Part shown: one piece after another, positions 40,317 to 52,417 of the stretch | Layout: every line of letters begins with the position of its first letter | Numbering within the stretch: position 1 is the stretch's first letter | Source: Schistosoma mansoni | Lineage: Eukaryota > Platyhelminthes > Trematoda > Strigeidida > Schistosomatidae | DNA: 64,000 nt | NCBI RefSeq assembly: GCF_000237925.1 | Contig: NC_031497.1 | Coordinates: 22,821,249 to 22,885,248, forward strand | Direction: 5' to 3' | Notes under the pieces: model-generated | What the model was told of the DNA's origin: nothing | Databases searched by the model: none | Seen by the model: only the letters and a program-made list of their open reading frames with translations | Translations under genes and position numbers: made by a program

Positions 40317-40516
40317 ATACTAATACCAAATGAATTCAAATGACTTTTTTGTTGTTAAATTATAGTTTACTATAGAAGATTAGTGACCTTTTTAAATGAT
40401 TTACAACAATTGAAACAAAAAACAAAAAAATCAAAGATTATAGTATATACAATAATGGTGTTATTATTCCTATTAGGTTATAAATATTCAATGAATCTGA
40501 AATAAAAAGCTTCTAG

Positions 40517-40643
40517 AACTCCACCTGTAGCTCCTCCGGGGGCAACTGCCGGTCCTAAGTCCGGGTAAAGGAAGAGGGTTGGGCATGAAGTTAGCGACTC
40601 CATCCCGTAGAAAACCAACTCGCTAAAAAAACGCTAACCAGAA
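40517..40643 (+). mobile_element. Short orphan retro-insert with 14-bp target duplication
   Basis: It runs from TCCACCTGTAGCTCCTCCGG to CGCTAACCAGAAT. AAAGCTTCTAGAAC stands directly before it (ending 40516) and directly after it, a perfect 14-bp duplication. It is the same unit as 15491-15627. Confidence 0.82.
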
Positions 40644-42120
40644 TAAAGCTTCTAGAACAACTTTTCTTGTTGTTGTTGTTGTTGATAATGTTCAGTTTTA
40701 ATGAATGAGAAATGAAAGTATGAAGTGCAATGCTTCGCTAATCTTTCACCTTGATAACCGTTATAATACAAATATTAATGGTGCATGAAATCAGAAGGCA
40801 AAGAGAAGCTGCAACTACAGTTTATTATCAAATGACGCAGGCCACAAAGCTATAAGCACATGAGTAAGTATCAGGGAGCAACCGCAAGCAATTACACAGG
40901 CAAATTTATAGTCCAATGGTATAAGGGCACAGCAAGACAAAGCAAAAGCTAATAATAAGATCTGAGTCATCGAATGACATTTAAGCAATCAACGTTTTGG
41001 CTAGAGTCTGTCACGTGCTCTAGTGATCATAACAGTAAAAAGAAATATGCGAATTGTTACTATCCAAATGACAATATCTGTTATGTAAGTTAATAAAACG
41101 GGTTAACCAAAATTAACCATAGTCGAAATCGGGTGTAGGATAGTTGCTATAACTACAATTAGGAAAAAGTTGTCTTTTTCATTTTATATTAAGTTTTAAA
41201 AGTATTATGTAATAGTTTGATATATAGATAGTATTTGTCGGGAATACTGTAGTTCAGAAATGTTCGAAGTAGAAGGAACATCACTCTTTGAATTGGATTA
41301 TTTTTGTGCTATACAGGTTAAAGTTAAAATAGTACAATTGGACATCGATGAAGTGCTCCTAATGGTTAAGCGTTTTCTGTAAGACATGAAAGTCCAGGGC
41401 TTTGTCCCCAACATGATTGTACATGCACAATACAAAGTAGTCCCATACTACGATGAAAAATCAATCCAGTAAACCCTATTTCTCAATAGTGCCCCCAAAT
41501 GAAATGAGTCTTGGAGGACACGACCTAGAAATCAGATTTTTTCTGAAATCCTATTGATTTATAAAGGTAAGAATTTTCAAATCAGCAGTTAAATTCAATC
41601 AAAACTAGGAAAAAGTAGTCAGAAATATCATATGACATGTGCTCACACGTTTGAAATGAATTTGCATAACCTTTAATCATCCTCGAGTTTAAAATCGTCT
41701 TTGTTCAGGTTCCATTACTATTTCACTTTCAAATCCTATCCATTGCTCTAACAACTGAGTAGGTTTAACACTTTATTACGGTTAATTTTGATGTTCGAGT
41801 GTTACAAACAATAAAAATAAAGTCTCACTTATGTATTTAGATGTTACATAAGATGAATTTGGAAGTGTTTATTTTCCCAAGAATTCGACTACACCTTATC
41901 TATGAATCTCAGTAAGCACAAAAATAGGTCTAATGCTTCATCATTATTTTGTTTAACTATTCAATAAATTAACCCTGACATCAAAATAAAATGGTTACTC
42001 CTTAAAATGTTATAGTAGACGACATAGACCAAATAATAGTGGAATAATCATATGCTCATCAGTGACCGATGTGGAGTGAATTCTCGAAGTCCTATTGGCA
42101 TGGCATTTAGAGTGAGATAT
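40644..42120. other. Intergenic, mostly unrecognised
   Basis: No host exon seen. A very diverged family B-like segment lies near 41345-41480 (GGTTAAGCGTTTTCTGTAAG, GTAGTCCCATACTACGATGA). Confidence 0.4.
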
Positions 42121-42126
42121 TTGTTA

Positions 42127-42590
42127 CCAACTAACTTCAAAGTGAGAATCTTCAATACGAACGTCAAGACAGTCCTACTGTACGGAGCCGAAACGTGGAG
42201 AACGACTACATCCATCGTCAAGAAGGTACAAGTATTCATAAACAGTTGTCTACGCAAAATACTCAACATTCACTGGCCGGATACTATCAGCAACAGCTGA
42301 CGAACCAGGTTCCAACTGAAGAGGAAATTAGGAAAAGACTTTTGAAGTGGATAGGACATAAATTAAGGAAATCACCAAACTGTATCACGAGGCAAGAGCT
42401 AACTTGGCATCCGGAAGGGAAGCGGAAAAGAGGAAGGCCGAAGAACATATTACGTCGGGAAATAGAAGCAGACATGAAAATGATGAGCAACAACTGGAAA
42501 GGATTGCCCAGGACAGAGTTGGATGGAGAATGCTGGTGTGCGGTCTATGATCCTCTATGAGGGGTAACAGGCGTAAGTAAGTAAGTAAGT
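42127..42590 (+). mobile_element. RTE LINE 3' part, well preserved
   Basis: It encodes [20 protein letters not shown], then [18 protein letters not shown] and [18 protein letters not shown] in two frames (one frameshift), and ends GGGGTAACAGGCGTAAGTAA with a GTAA tail. Confidence 0.88.
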
Positions 42591-42895
42591 AATTTGTTGC
42601 CAGTGGTATTTGATAAGGATGTCACATCATATTTTAAAGTTTCATGTTCATATTCAATGTATCTATATCAATGTAAGAATTTTTGGCCCCCAAATACTTT
42701 TTATACGTCTCATTTAATTTAAATACAGTCACCCTCAATTTAACACATCACCTATAGATGAACCTGATGACTATCTTCCAGTTTGGTAAAGCTATAATTT
42801 ACACAATATAAAAAATGTCAAATGTTTTGATTTTAACGGGAAATCCTGAATAACTTATACACTGATATTTATATGAATAGTTTTACAATTCTCAT

Positions 42896-43745
42896 TTTAC
42901 TTACTTACTTAATTACTTACGCCTGTCACTCCCAATCGAGCACAGGCCACCAACCAGCATTCTCCAACCCACTTTGTCCTGAGCATTCCTTTCTAATTCT
43001 ATCCAATTTTCGTTCATTCTTTTCACATCTGTCTCCATTTCTCGGAGTAATGTGTTCTCTGGTCTCCCACTTTTCCTTTGACCTTCAGCGTTCCATGTGA
43101 GAGCATGCCTTGTGACGCAGTTAGTGATTCCCTCAATGTGTGTCCTATCCACTTCCAGCTCTTCTTCCTCATTTATTCCTACACTGGATGAAATATAGTT
43201 TGTTCTCTCCCACAGTAGTTTGTTGCTGATATTGTCTGGACAACGAATCCGAAGTATTTTGTGTGGGCAACTGTTAAAAAACACCTGTATCTTCTGGATG
43301 ATGGCTTTCGTAGTTCACCAGGTTTCCGCCCCATACAGTAGAACTGTCTTGATATTTGTATTGAAAATTCTGATCTTGGTGTTGGTTGACAATTGTTTTG
43401 AGTTCCAGACGTTCTTCAGTTGTAAATATGCTGTTCTTTCTTTGCCCATCCGCGCCCTCACATCTGCATCTGATCCACCGTGTTCATCAATGATACTGCC
43501 CATATATGTGAAGGTTTCCACATCCTCCAAAGCTTCTCCGTCAAGTGTAATTCGACTGGTGTACGTTGTATAGTATCAGAGAATCTTGCTTTTCCCTTTG
43601 TTTATATTAAGACCTACTTCTGCTGAGGCTGCCCCATACACTGGTCGTCTTCTCCTCCATTTATTGCTGCGTGTGTGATAGAAGAGCCAGATCAACTGCG
43701 AAGTGTTGATCGTCCAGCTGCATCCTAGCTGTCCACAATTCTCAC
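42896..43745 (-). mobile_element. RTE LINE 3' half, minus strand
   Basis: It starts at the inverted GTAA tail. Minus-strand frames contain [40 protein letters not shown] and [20 protein letters not shown]. It is a subfamily close to 52418-53575 but distinct from 42127-42590. Confidence 0.87.
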
Positions 43746-43829
43746 TTTATGTGTTACATATCCACAATACGATTCTGTCCATTCGTTCCAATCGGTCTAT
43801 TCAAAGTTATTAGTGAGTAGTGAAATATG

Positions 43830-45625
43830 TTTGTTGACTCTCATATATATACAAAGCCTGTTTCCACTAATTATTTACGAAAACTGATCGCTGACTCTGA
43901 TGTAAAAAGTTATTTGCAAATAGATTTAATCTACTCATGAGTAACCAAATTCTGTTTAATAAATAAATTCTGTTTCCATGAATTTGAAAGATTAATCGCT
44001 TGTATGTACTGTAGAATTGTTCTTAACTACTTTTTAAATATTCGGCAGGAGGTGAAATTACTAAGGTGATCATCAAGAACTATAAATTAGGAAAAATTTT
44101 TTGCTCTATTATTGATTTCTGTCTATTTGCAGAATCAATGCCCAGACATCATGACCTTCTGAGAAAAATGCTTCAAAAAAGCAAGTGAACCAACCAGCAG
44201 TTGTGAAAACCAGATAGTCTTTGTCAGTAGATAGTTCAACTCCTTTAAAGTAACTACAAATTATCGAGCCTCAATTCAGCGAGTTTTAGATTTCCAGCCT
44301 TAACGTAATCCTCCTGAAAACATCGATTCAATGATGCGGATTTTTCATTTGTTTCATCAGCTATAAGAAGTGTAAAACCCTGTACAATCTGATGTATTCC
44401 AATATCTTACAATCATTAAAAATGATCGATAAACAAATAACCTATTAGTTGTAGCTCGTTACAGAGGGTGTGGCTAATAAGTGGCTAGAAATGACTAAAT
44501 ATCTCAAAAGTTACTGCGATCAAGCATTCCATTATTTCGTTGCCTAATATCTTGTTTTATGTTCAAAATGTTAATACGCATTTGTCTCTTTCCGTCTTCT
44601 ACTATTTTTACTTTGCCCGTCAATCAACTATTTCGTTTGAAAGAATTAAACAAAATGTGAGATGCTCTTTTCCTAGAACACTGACATTCACATCCGATTA
44701 GGATTCAATATTATAACCAATTCATCTATTTCCTCTTCATTGTCTTCGATCATTCATAGAAACAACCTGGGGCTGTTACCTGTTCAAGTCCTCTTTTATT
44801 AAAATACTTATGTGTTGATCAGCATTTAATGGCCCTATATGTGATTCCACTTAAATCAGATTCTGATTATTATCGAAATATACATGCCGCAAACCCTCGT
44901 ACATTTTTATCGACTTGATTCGCGTTAAAGAATAATGGAGTAAAATAAGTCAAATACGAGAATGGATTTTGAATACGTATATTTCATACACTTGTTGATC
45001 CATACAGACAAACAGAGAAACGATGTGACGCGCAGTGGAGAAGGCGAGTAATCCAACTTATTTTTATCAAGCGTGATTCAATATTTGTATCCAGACAAAA
45101 ATAATGAATAGGGTGAGCATTTCACACACATACGATCATATCAAAGCAGTCAGGGTTAATAAGCGAATAATCAACAATATCAAAATGTAGATTGAGAACA
45201 ATGCATATATTGGTCTATCCAGAACCTAGAATAGCGTATGTAGGCTTGACATAGTACCAGCCACTGCAGGTATGTTGTGTTTTCGGTCTGTTCAGAAATA
45301 GGTTATGGTCTATACAAAGCTATGGAGGACAATCCTCTTTATCTGACTACTCATCAACTCACCTCTGTACTCAGACGCCTGAACTGTCGATTTAAATCTC
45401 TCGTTAGATCTACAGTATCTATCAGACGTGCTTTCTTGAGAGTATTTAGTAAGTGATAGAACCCACTCTTGATTGCAACTGGACTGCAATCTGCTTGGAG
45501 GTATGCTGAGATTATCAAAATATATTATTTCGCATAAAGTTCCTCCTCACATAAAACTGTCTATTTATCTACTTATACCTTCATCCACATCCAATCACTG
45601 ATAATGCAAAATAGTCAAAATATTT
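43830..45625. other. Intergenic stretch with no recognised feature
   Basis: No exon, repeat family or structure that I can name in about 1.8 kb. Confidence 0.45.
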
Positions 45626-45629
45626 CATT

Positions 45630-45840
45630 CATAGTTGAAATCACGAGTCATTTGAAGCTAGATCACCATGGAAAACCTGAAAGCACTGCTTGACGGCCGT
45701 TTCGTCCTATTATGGGACTCTTCAGCAGTGTGCATCCACGATCCCGCACTCGCGAAATTCGAACCTAGGACCTACCAGTCTTCAACTGACTCGTGATTTC
45801 AACAATGAAAATACTGAAACCTCCACAAAATCTCTTCTGA
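45630..45840. repeat. Palindromic pair of family B SINE pieces
   Basis: A minus-strand copy (tail, hammerhead with CTGCTTGACGGCCG, B box) is joined at about 45781 to a plus-strand tail (TTCAACTGACTCGTGATTTC). The tRNA A-box half is missing at the join. Confidence 0.8.
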
Positions 45841-45945
45841 TGTATTTCATTCAATCAAATTTTAGAATCATTACATCAAATGATACAACCTGATTATTTT
45901 ATGATCATATCAATGTTGTTTATTTAATCTTGTCTTTTACACAAT

Positions 45946-45948
<3 letters not shown>

Positions 45949-45989
<41 letters not shown>

Positions 45990-45991
45990 TA
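45949..45991. repeat. AT microsatellite
   Basis: About 40 bp of nearly pure AT repeat. Confidence 0.92.
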
Positions 45992-46324
45992 CAAATGCAA
46001 ACAATAAACAATGTTTAGCGTATTACCTTTTCTCTTTTGTACTTAATGTTCACATGTACATTAGTGTAATAAGATCAAATGTAATAGATTTAATGATAGT
46101 TGCGAAAAAAAACAACACCCTTAACACATTTAATCTAATTCACGATCCATAAAATGTATGTAGCAGTTGAATGTTGGTTACAAAAGAAAGGGAAAAATAC
46201 TTTTGATTTTCTCTATCATAATCATCAATAGACAAAGATATCGAAACTAGATGCCATAATTGTTTGTCGTGCTTGATAATAGCTAAAAGTACAAAGAAGT
46301 GTGAACTACAATAATGGGAAAGAC

Positions 46325-47640
46325 CTAATAGTCCCTGGAACAGGCTGCCCGTAGATTTTTCCCGTCCAATACGAAGAAAAATGTTTCTAGTCATTAGTGG
46401 ACGCACTCACAAAATGGTCACAAATCTATACCATGGTAAATTGTACAGCCAATGAAACAATCAGCAAGTTATCTGAACTGTTTAGCGGCTTTGGAGTTCT
46501 GGAAACTTTATTGACCGGTTACGGTTCACAATTCACTGCAGAATCATTCAAGCACTTCTGCAACATTAATGAAGTTGTACCTATTACCGCCAATCAAGTG
46601 GATAGGCTGAGCGATTCGTGAGCGCATTCAAAAGAGCACTACTGAAACGGGAGGGCGAGGAGACAAGTCAAGTAATTATGAAATTCCTAACAGCTTATAG
46701 AAATGCGCCTAACCCTATCGTCCCAGATGGGACGATGTTCGGAAGAAGCATCCGAACTATATTCGATGCTGTGTTGTCACCTAAACCAATGGATGAAAGT
46801 AGACAAAATCAGTATATCCGGAGTTTGAACGTAAATGATAAAGTAGTCATCAAGTCATATATCGGGAAAAACAGTTGGGAACCGGGAGTCATTGAAAAGA
46901 GAATGGGAAATGTTTTGTTTTTATTTTATTTAATCACATACATATTGGTACAAAGGGCACCGGATACATATGCGCCACACAATGTTTTGTACAAAGTGCT
47001 TGTAACGTTTGGAACGTGGATTAGATACATCCATTAAATACACCTAGAAAAAAGGATGCTAAACACGATGGATAATCGAGTGAGTCTTCCGCTAGAGATA
47101 ATTACAGATACTCCAATGGCAGGAAGCCCAACAGACACTCATAGACGCTGGATACCAAGAAAGTTCGAACGCCGCAGAAAACCAGTTATCAAGCTGCAAG
47201 TGGACCTAAAGAAAAGGTCTTATTTTTCGAAAGGGGGCAGGTGCTGAGGTTATCCAGAAGACTCCTCGAAAAAAGCTAAAAAGGGCTCTGAAAACATTGA
47301 GAAGAATCTTATCCAATCAGCATTCACTAGATGTTTTGCTAGAAACATCTAGGAAGTTAAAAGTCACATGTCGAGCTTGTGATTGGATGATTAGCTATAC
47401 TGTTACTTTGTTTAGCAGTGTTGCAGAATTTTCCGGAAACCCAAGGTCATCAAAATAACTACAAAAACCCTAGACTTTCTGTACATAAACGAACCTTTGG
47501 AGTAAAGTGTTTTTTCCATATTTCACGCCTTTTCTCTTGTGTTCAAGTTACTGTATAGATATAGCCTATAGGTCACTAGAAGAGCTTAGGAACCGAATCT
47601 AGCGTTCAATTGGAAAACTTATCATTTTACATTACAAGTT
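46325..47640 (+). mobile_element. Gypsy-type LTR element remnant: integrase and 3' LTR
   Basis: The integrase core is recognisable (DALTKWSQIYTMVNCTANET and FTAESFKHFCNINEVV; then AYRNAPNP), followed by a basic C-terminal tail. A polypurine tract (47230-47241) precedes the LTR, which starts TGCTGAGGTTATCC at 47242; its right end is unclear. A short piece at about 46914-46981 matches the LINE 3' end at 63441-63520 and looks like a later insertion. The element is an old, broken fossil of a different subfamily from 679-1405. The 5' LTR, gag and most of pol are not present. Confidence 0.82.
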
Positions 47641-47844
47641 AAAACAAGACTCATTTTATTTGAATACAAGTCTTTTTACGTTACTCTTATTTACCATTGC
47701 TTGTAACCTATTATTTCATATTAGTTCTCCATATTTTGTTTTAATATGTGTAAGATAATTGTATCAAACTAATATTGTTAGTAATATGAAGCATTGGCTT
47801 ATTGATGTTGGGATGGTAATTTTTAATTTATTGATCATCTTTAC

Positions 47845-48335
47845 CAGAAGGAGGTTTTGTGGAGATTTTAGTAATTTTATAGTTGAAATCATGAATCAAT
47901 TGAAGTTAGACCACCATGGAAAACCTGGAAGTACTGGACGGCCGTCTCTTCCTATTATGGGATTCCTCAGCAGTGCACATCCACGATCCCGCCTCACAAG
48001 ATCCGAACCCAGGACCTACGAGTTTCGCGCGCGAGCGTTCAACTACTAGACCACTGAGCCGGTCGGCATCCAACGGTGTTAATGTCTAACTTCAACCAAT
48101 CCATGAAATTGAGCAACCATTCACCAATGTCTTCAGTGAGTCAATATCTCACAACAGACCTTGTTGAACTCCACTGGTCACTGCTTCTCACTAGAACTCC
48201 AGGAAATACCTCTTGAAGCCAGTTACTAGTGAGCTGAGCAGTCTCACAATAGGACGAAATGGCTATCCAGCGCTTCCAGGTTTTCCATGGTGGTCTAGCT
48301 TCAATTGACTCATGATTTCAACTATATATGATATA
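47845..48335. repeat. Family B SINE (minus, long form) joined to plus-strand tail
   Basis: The minus-strand copy is nearly full length (47845-48235): tail, hammerhead, head with TAGACCACTGAGCCGG, and the long upstream block (GTCTTCAGTGAGTCAATATC, CTGGTCACTGCTTCTCACTA). A plus-strand hammerhead half and tail follow (48236-48335). Confidence 0.84.
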
Positions 48336-48419
48336 TGTCTGTTGAAGATTGTTTTTAACTAAGTAGCTGTAGATACTCAGATAATACTAGTTACTCTTAC
48401 TTAATAATATAGTCCATGG

Positions 48420-48421
<2 letters not shown>

Positions 48422-48453
<32 letters not shown>
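48422..48453. repeat. AT microsatellite
   Basis: About 32 bp of pure AT repeat. Confidence 0.92.
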
Positions 48454-48455
<2 letters not shown>

Positions 48456-48784
48456 TTCAATTTGCATCACTGGCTGAGTGTAGCAAAAGACCGCTGAAAA
48501 TTGTGAAGTATTAGATAGCTGTTCTGCCCCAATAAGGAGCTCTTAAGATATTTCTACTCACAGTCAAACAAGAGATCGAATATAAGACTTCTGGACTTCA
48601 CGATGGACACATAAATATCAGAATCGTTAGGGTGATACATATTTCTAAATGGAGGTTATGAAAACATATTTCTGTTAACTCGAAATATAGCACAACAATC
48701 AATCAATAATAGTTCTTATCAATGAGTTCCGACACTCTTGGTCCTGAGCTTCAAATGGTTATCACTGTATACATTTGCAGAATA

Positions 48785-48985
48785 GCAAACATTTACTACT
48801 ACTTTAGTGAATAAGAACACGAGTGGTGACAATCGAATGTAATTGACACGAAGTTACAGAATATCTCACTAAAATCTGAGAATCATATATTAAATAGTTA
48901 ATTTGCAAAATAACAATCCATCGTCTCAAACTTGACTGTTCTTTATGCAAATATCAGTTCATTATCTCAGATTTCATTGTTCTAC
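48785..48985 (+). repeat. Single arm of the family D inverted repeat
   Basis: GAGTGGTGACAATCGAATGT, AATTTGCAAAATAACAATCC and ATCTCAGATTTCATTGTTCT match the left arm around the histone fragment (57904-58190). It runs into the CTA repeat and lacks the inner hairpin. Confidence 0.7.
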
Positions 48986-49006
48986 TACTATTACTGCTAC
49001 TACTAT

Positions 49007-49086
<80 letters not shown>

Positions 49087-49108
49087 GTATTACTACTACT
49101 ACTACCAC
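48981..49108. repeat. CTA trinucleotide repeat
   Basis: About 128 bp, of which about 79 bp (49007-49085) are pure. It lies exactly where the family D arm breaks off. Confidence 0.95.
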
Positions 49109-49199
49109 AGTAAAGGGGTTAATTAGTTGCGTAATGCCTTGTCACTTCCAAACTATCATTATTATACAACGATCGCCCTACCAATCATCAGTAGCTATC

Positions 49200-50262
49200 T
49201 AGTCATTTCAGTTTTTTTTTTCTTCATAAGAAAACAAACTATCTTCAACGCCGAGAAATAATGAAATGAACTCTAATATAGTGCTAATTTATTATTTGAT
49301 CCGAAGCAAATTTTTCTTGTTTCATTATAAAGCCTTAACGCATATGGATGGTCAATCAATTCTAAAGTACAATTGATTATTACTGAATATAGAAAAAATG
49401 ATCATAATTAGGGTTTATTACGAATAAACTATAATCATCAATTATAGATAATCGATTTCTGATTTAATCATTCCATACAATTTGGTGGTAAGATACAAGA
49501 TTATACTGTGGTTTGTTTTACATTGGATGTCAATATTTTTCTTAATTAATAAAAATCGTTAATGTTCCCTACCACAAAAATAATTCAAGAAATAATCATT
49601 TCAGTAGTATATATATTCAAATAGTTCAAATGGTTGAGGACGGAATAGAAGAAGCTTTCGCTTAACGAGCTTCCGTGTCTAATAACAATAGATCACCAAT
49701 ACCTAGGTATATTGACGATAATAAAGGAAATAAAGAATTGGGTAGATCAAAATAATATATTATCCTTAGTCCTTAAGAATAAGTCAAGTTTCCTCTTGGA
49801 CGCATGTGTGTGTATGTATGTATATGTACGTATGTATGTATGTGTATGTGACAATCATTTTGATTAAATGCATCGCACATGATGTTTAATGTAATTATCC
49901 ATAATAAATAGCTCCCTATTTCTATAAGACTTTGTTTCATGATTAATTAATGTACACACATTTATGGATCCATTAGTTTACTTTTGATCATTTACTCAAT
50001 TACTCTCTTTCTATCTTTTACTTCTCTTCCCTATCTTTCTCTTTCTCTCTCTCCCTAAATCTTTCTTTTACATACAAAATCACTTTCTTAAGAAAAATGA
50101 CAAAAAATAATACACATTTAGATAGATACACATACTTATATAACCCCATTCATAGGCAATACTAGAAATAAATCATGTTCAAATGTAGATTATATTACAT
50201 AACTAAATACCGAGAAGAAAGACCACATAAATAGAAAAGAAATCTTTTTCGAATTATTCATT
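49200..50262. other. Intergenic stretch with no recognised feature
   Basis: No exon or named repeat. A TATG/TGTA-rich low-complexity run lies at 49805-49850. Confidence 0.45.
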
Positions 50263-50264
50263 AT

Positions 50265-50625
50265 TTTCATTGTTGAAATTATGAGTCAATTGATGCTAAA
50301 CCACAATGGAAAACCTGGAAGCACTGTTTGACGGCCGTTTCGTCCTATTGTGTGACTCACTCCCCAACAGTGCACATCCACGATCCCGCCTCACAAGATT
50401 CGGACCCAGGACCTACGAGTTTCGCGCCAGAGCACTTAACCGATAGACCGATAGATCTCACGAAGCGGGATCGTGGATGGGCACTGCTGAGGAGTGAGTC
50501 CCATAATAGAACGAAACGGACGTCAAACAGTGCTCCCAGGTTTTCCATGGTGGTCTAGCTTCAATTGACTTATGATTTCAACTATAAAAATACTGCGATC
50601 TTCACAAAAACCCCTTCTGATTTAT
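50265..50625. repeat. Palindromic pair of family B SINEs (two hammerhead halves)
   Basis: A minus-strand piece (50265-50450) and a plus-strand piece (50453-50625) form inverted arms of about 165 bp with almost no spacer. Both carry the tail, the hammerhead and the B-box-side sequence; the tRNA A-box half is missing at the centre (GACCGATAGACCGATAGATC). Both arms carry the same CTGCTTGACG/CGTCAAACAG-type insertion in stem I, so one arm was probably copied from the other. Confidence 0.84.
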
Positions 50626-50928
50626 TCATTATTATCTTACTCTGGTTTCAACTTATACTTTTTGTTCTATCTTATCAATATTCTCTTCCTTATTGTATAG
50701 ATATGTTCTATGGATAATAATACGAATAAGTATATAGGCATAGAAGTCATTGGATTGGTTTATTCTAAAGCACAAACTAATCTATTCATTTAGTAAAAGA
50801 TGAATTTATACCAAAAAAAATGTAAACTTCATATGTGAACTAAATGTATGTAGACATTATGTATATGTGCATGTAAAAAACAAGAAAAAATTTAAGAAAA
50901 CTACATTTTTTTACACTTCCATTCTACT

Positions 50929-50936
50929 CTTCTTCT

Positions 50937-50968
<32 letters not shown>

Positions 50969-51016
50969 TTCTCCTTCTTCCTCTTCTTCTTCTTCCTCTT
51001 CTTCTTTTTCTTCTTT
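50929..51016. repeat. TTC trinucleotide repeat
   Basis: About 88 bp of TTC/CTC-rich repeat. The open frame across it (poly-Phe) is not a gene. Confidence 0.93.
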
Positions 51017-51617
51017 CGTCTTGTCAAATTATCAGAACTATTCAATATGTAAGAAAAAATGTACTTTTTTCTTTTCTTCAAATGTATGCACCCTGTATTG
51101 GTCCGTTAGTATTGTATACATGTGTTCATTTGTATATATATTCATTATATGTGCATGTTTTATAGAATGACTTGCCACTCCTTCCCCCCCCCAGAAAAAA
51201 AAATAAATTCTTCTGTTGTAATGTGTGTATTCTATGGATAAATGGATAGATGAATCCATGTATCCATGTAAACTTACATACATTTTAGAAGGTCATGTCC
51301 TGAATCAGATGAAATGTTAATACTTCCTTTAGTATATGTCAACTATAAAACTTTAAGCTGATTTTAAAGGTTCCATTAGATTATCGAACTTACCTATTTT
51401 TCATATTATAACATATATAGATGTTTATAATTATATGGATAAAACTATAGAATGGTTACTAATATGTAATGGTACATAAGAAAAGGAAATTAATCAAAGA
51501 TGAATTATTAATGATTTAGTCTGCATTCCATACTATTCTTATTGATAGTATATTATGTTATTATGTTGAATGATAATAGATGACTCTGGTGTAGAAGATT
51601 TGTAGCTCAGGTGGATG

Positions 51618-51762
51618 GTTTCGATGCAGTTCTGTTCTATGAGCTGGATGGTTTGGTCGTGGAGCTTTCATTGTTCTTCTGATAATGTCGTTCAGAAGAA
51701 TGATGAAAGCTTAACGACCAAACCATCCAATTCAGAGAACAAAACTCCATCAAAAATATTTA
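51618..51762. repeat. Palindromic repeat with hammerhead-like core (family E), short form
   Basis: Arms GGATGGTTTGGTCGTGGAGC and its complement CGACCAAACCATCC meet near 51690. On the plus strand from 51679 the core reads CTGATAA (one change from CTGATGA), extra T, GTCGTTC, loop, GAATGAT, GAAA. It is related to 28235-28572. Confidence 0.75.
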
Positions 51763-51777
51763 CTTAGTATTGTTTGT

Positions 51778-52065
51778 TTGGATCAGTCAGACTGACCAGA
51801 TGCAGTCCTAAAAACATCAATGGGAAGATCCAAACAAACAATACTAAGTAAATTTAAACTACACCCCATTGCACAAGCAAGTGACTATCAGGACTAAGTG
51901 GACGAGTGGATAACGCGATGGCGTTTGAAGCGAAAGGTATTGGGTTCGAGTCCCAGAGTGAACATCAACTTTGAGATGCGGGTACATCCAGCTGACGAGT
52001 CCCAAATAGGACGAAACGCGTGTCATGGATTCCACTGCTAGCCACTATCTATCTTTGCTTTCCAT
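51778..52065 (+). repeat. Family A (Sm-alpha) SINE, plus strand
   Basis: It starts in the GACTGACCAGATGCAGTCCT segment, runs through CACAAGCAAGTGACTATCAG, the tRNA-like head (A-box region AAGTGGACGAGTGG, B box GGTTCGAGTCC at 51943-51953) and the hammerhead to the GCTAGCCACTATC end. Confidence 0.87.
51986..52030 (+). ncRNA. Hammerhead ribozyme motif, family A
   Basis: ATCCAG, CTGACGA at 51992-51998, GTCC/GGAC with loop CAAATA, GAAA at 52013-52016, GTC ending 52024, then ATGGAT. Only the first base pair of stem I is lost. Confidence 0.85.
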
Positions 52066-52417
52066 CCAAAATAGTTGATTCTGTATTTTTTGGTGCTTAT
52101 TTTAAATTTCCATGTATATGTAACGATAGACTGATACATTGGGTTAAAATAATTTCCCTATTGCTAGAAAATAAAATAGTGTAGATTCCTGTGTGCAAAG
52201 AACTCATGAGCTCTATTTAAATTATTACTGAAGCTTACACCTAGTGACTTCTGATTTTGACAGTGTTGGTCGCTGTTAATATTAGGAAGACTTTATCGAA
52301 ATATTTTAACATTTTCTGTGGTTATATCTTGATGATTACTGATAGTGATTAGCAAAGAAATGAAACCTGGTTATCTGCATATGATGAATTTAACATGGAA
52401 GAAGTAAGGAGTAATTA

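Noticed and set aside
48945-49202. Open frame of 85 codons, poly-Thr
   Set aside because: It is a translation of the CTA microsatellite.
50867-51052. Open frame of 61 codons, poly-Phe
   Set aside because: It is a translation of the TTC repeat.
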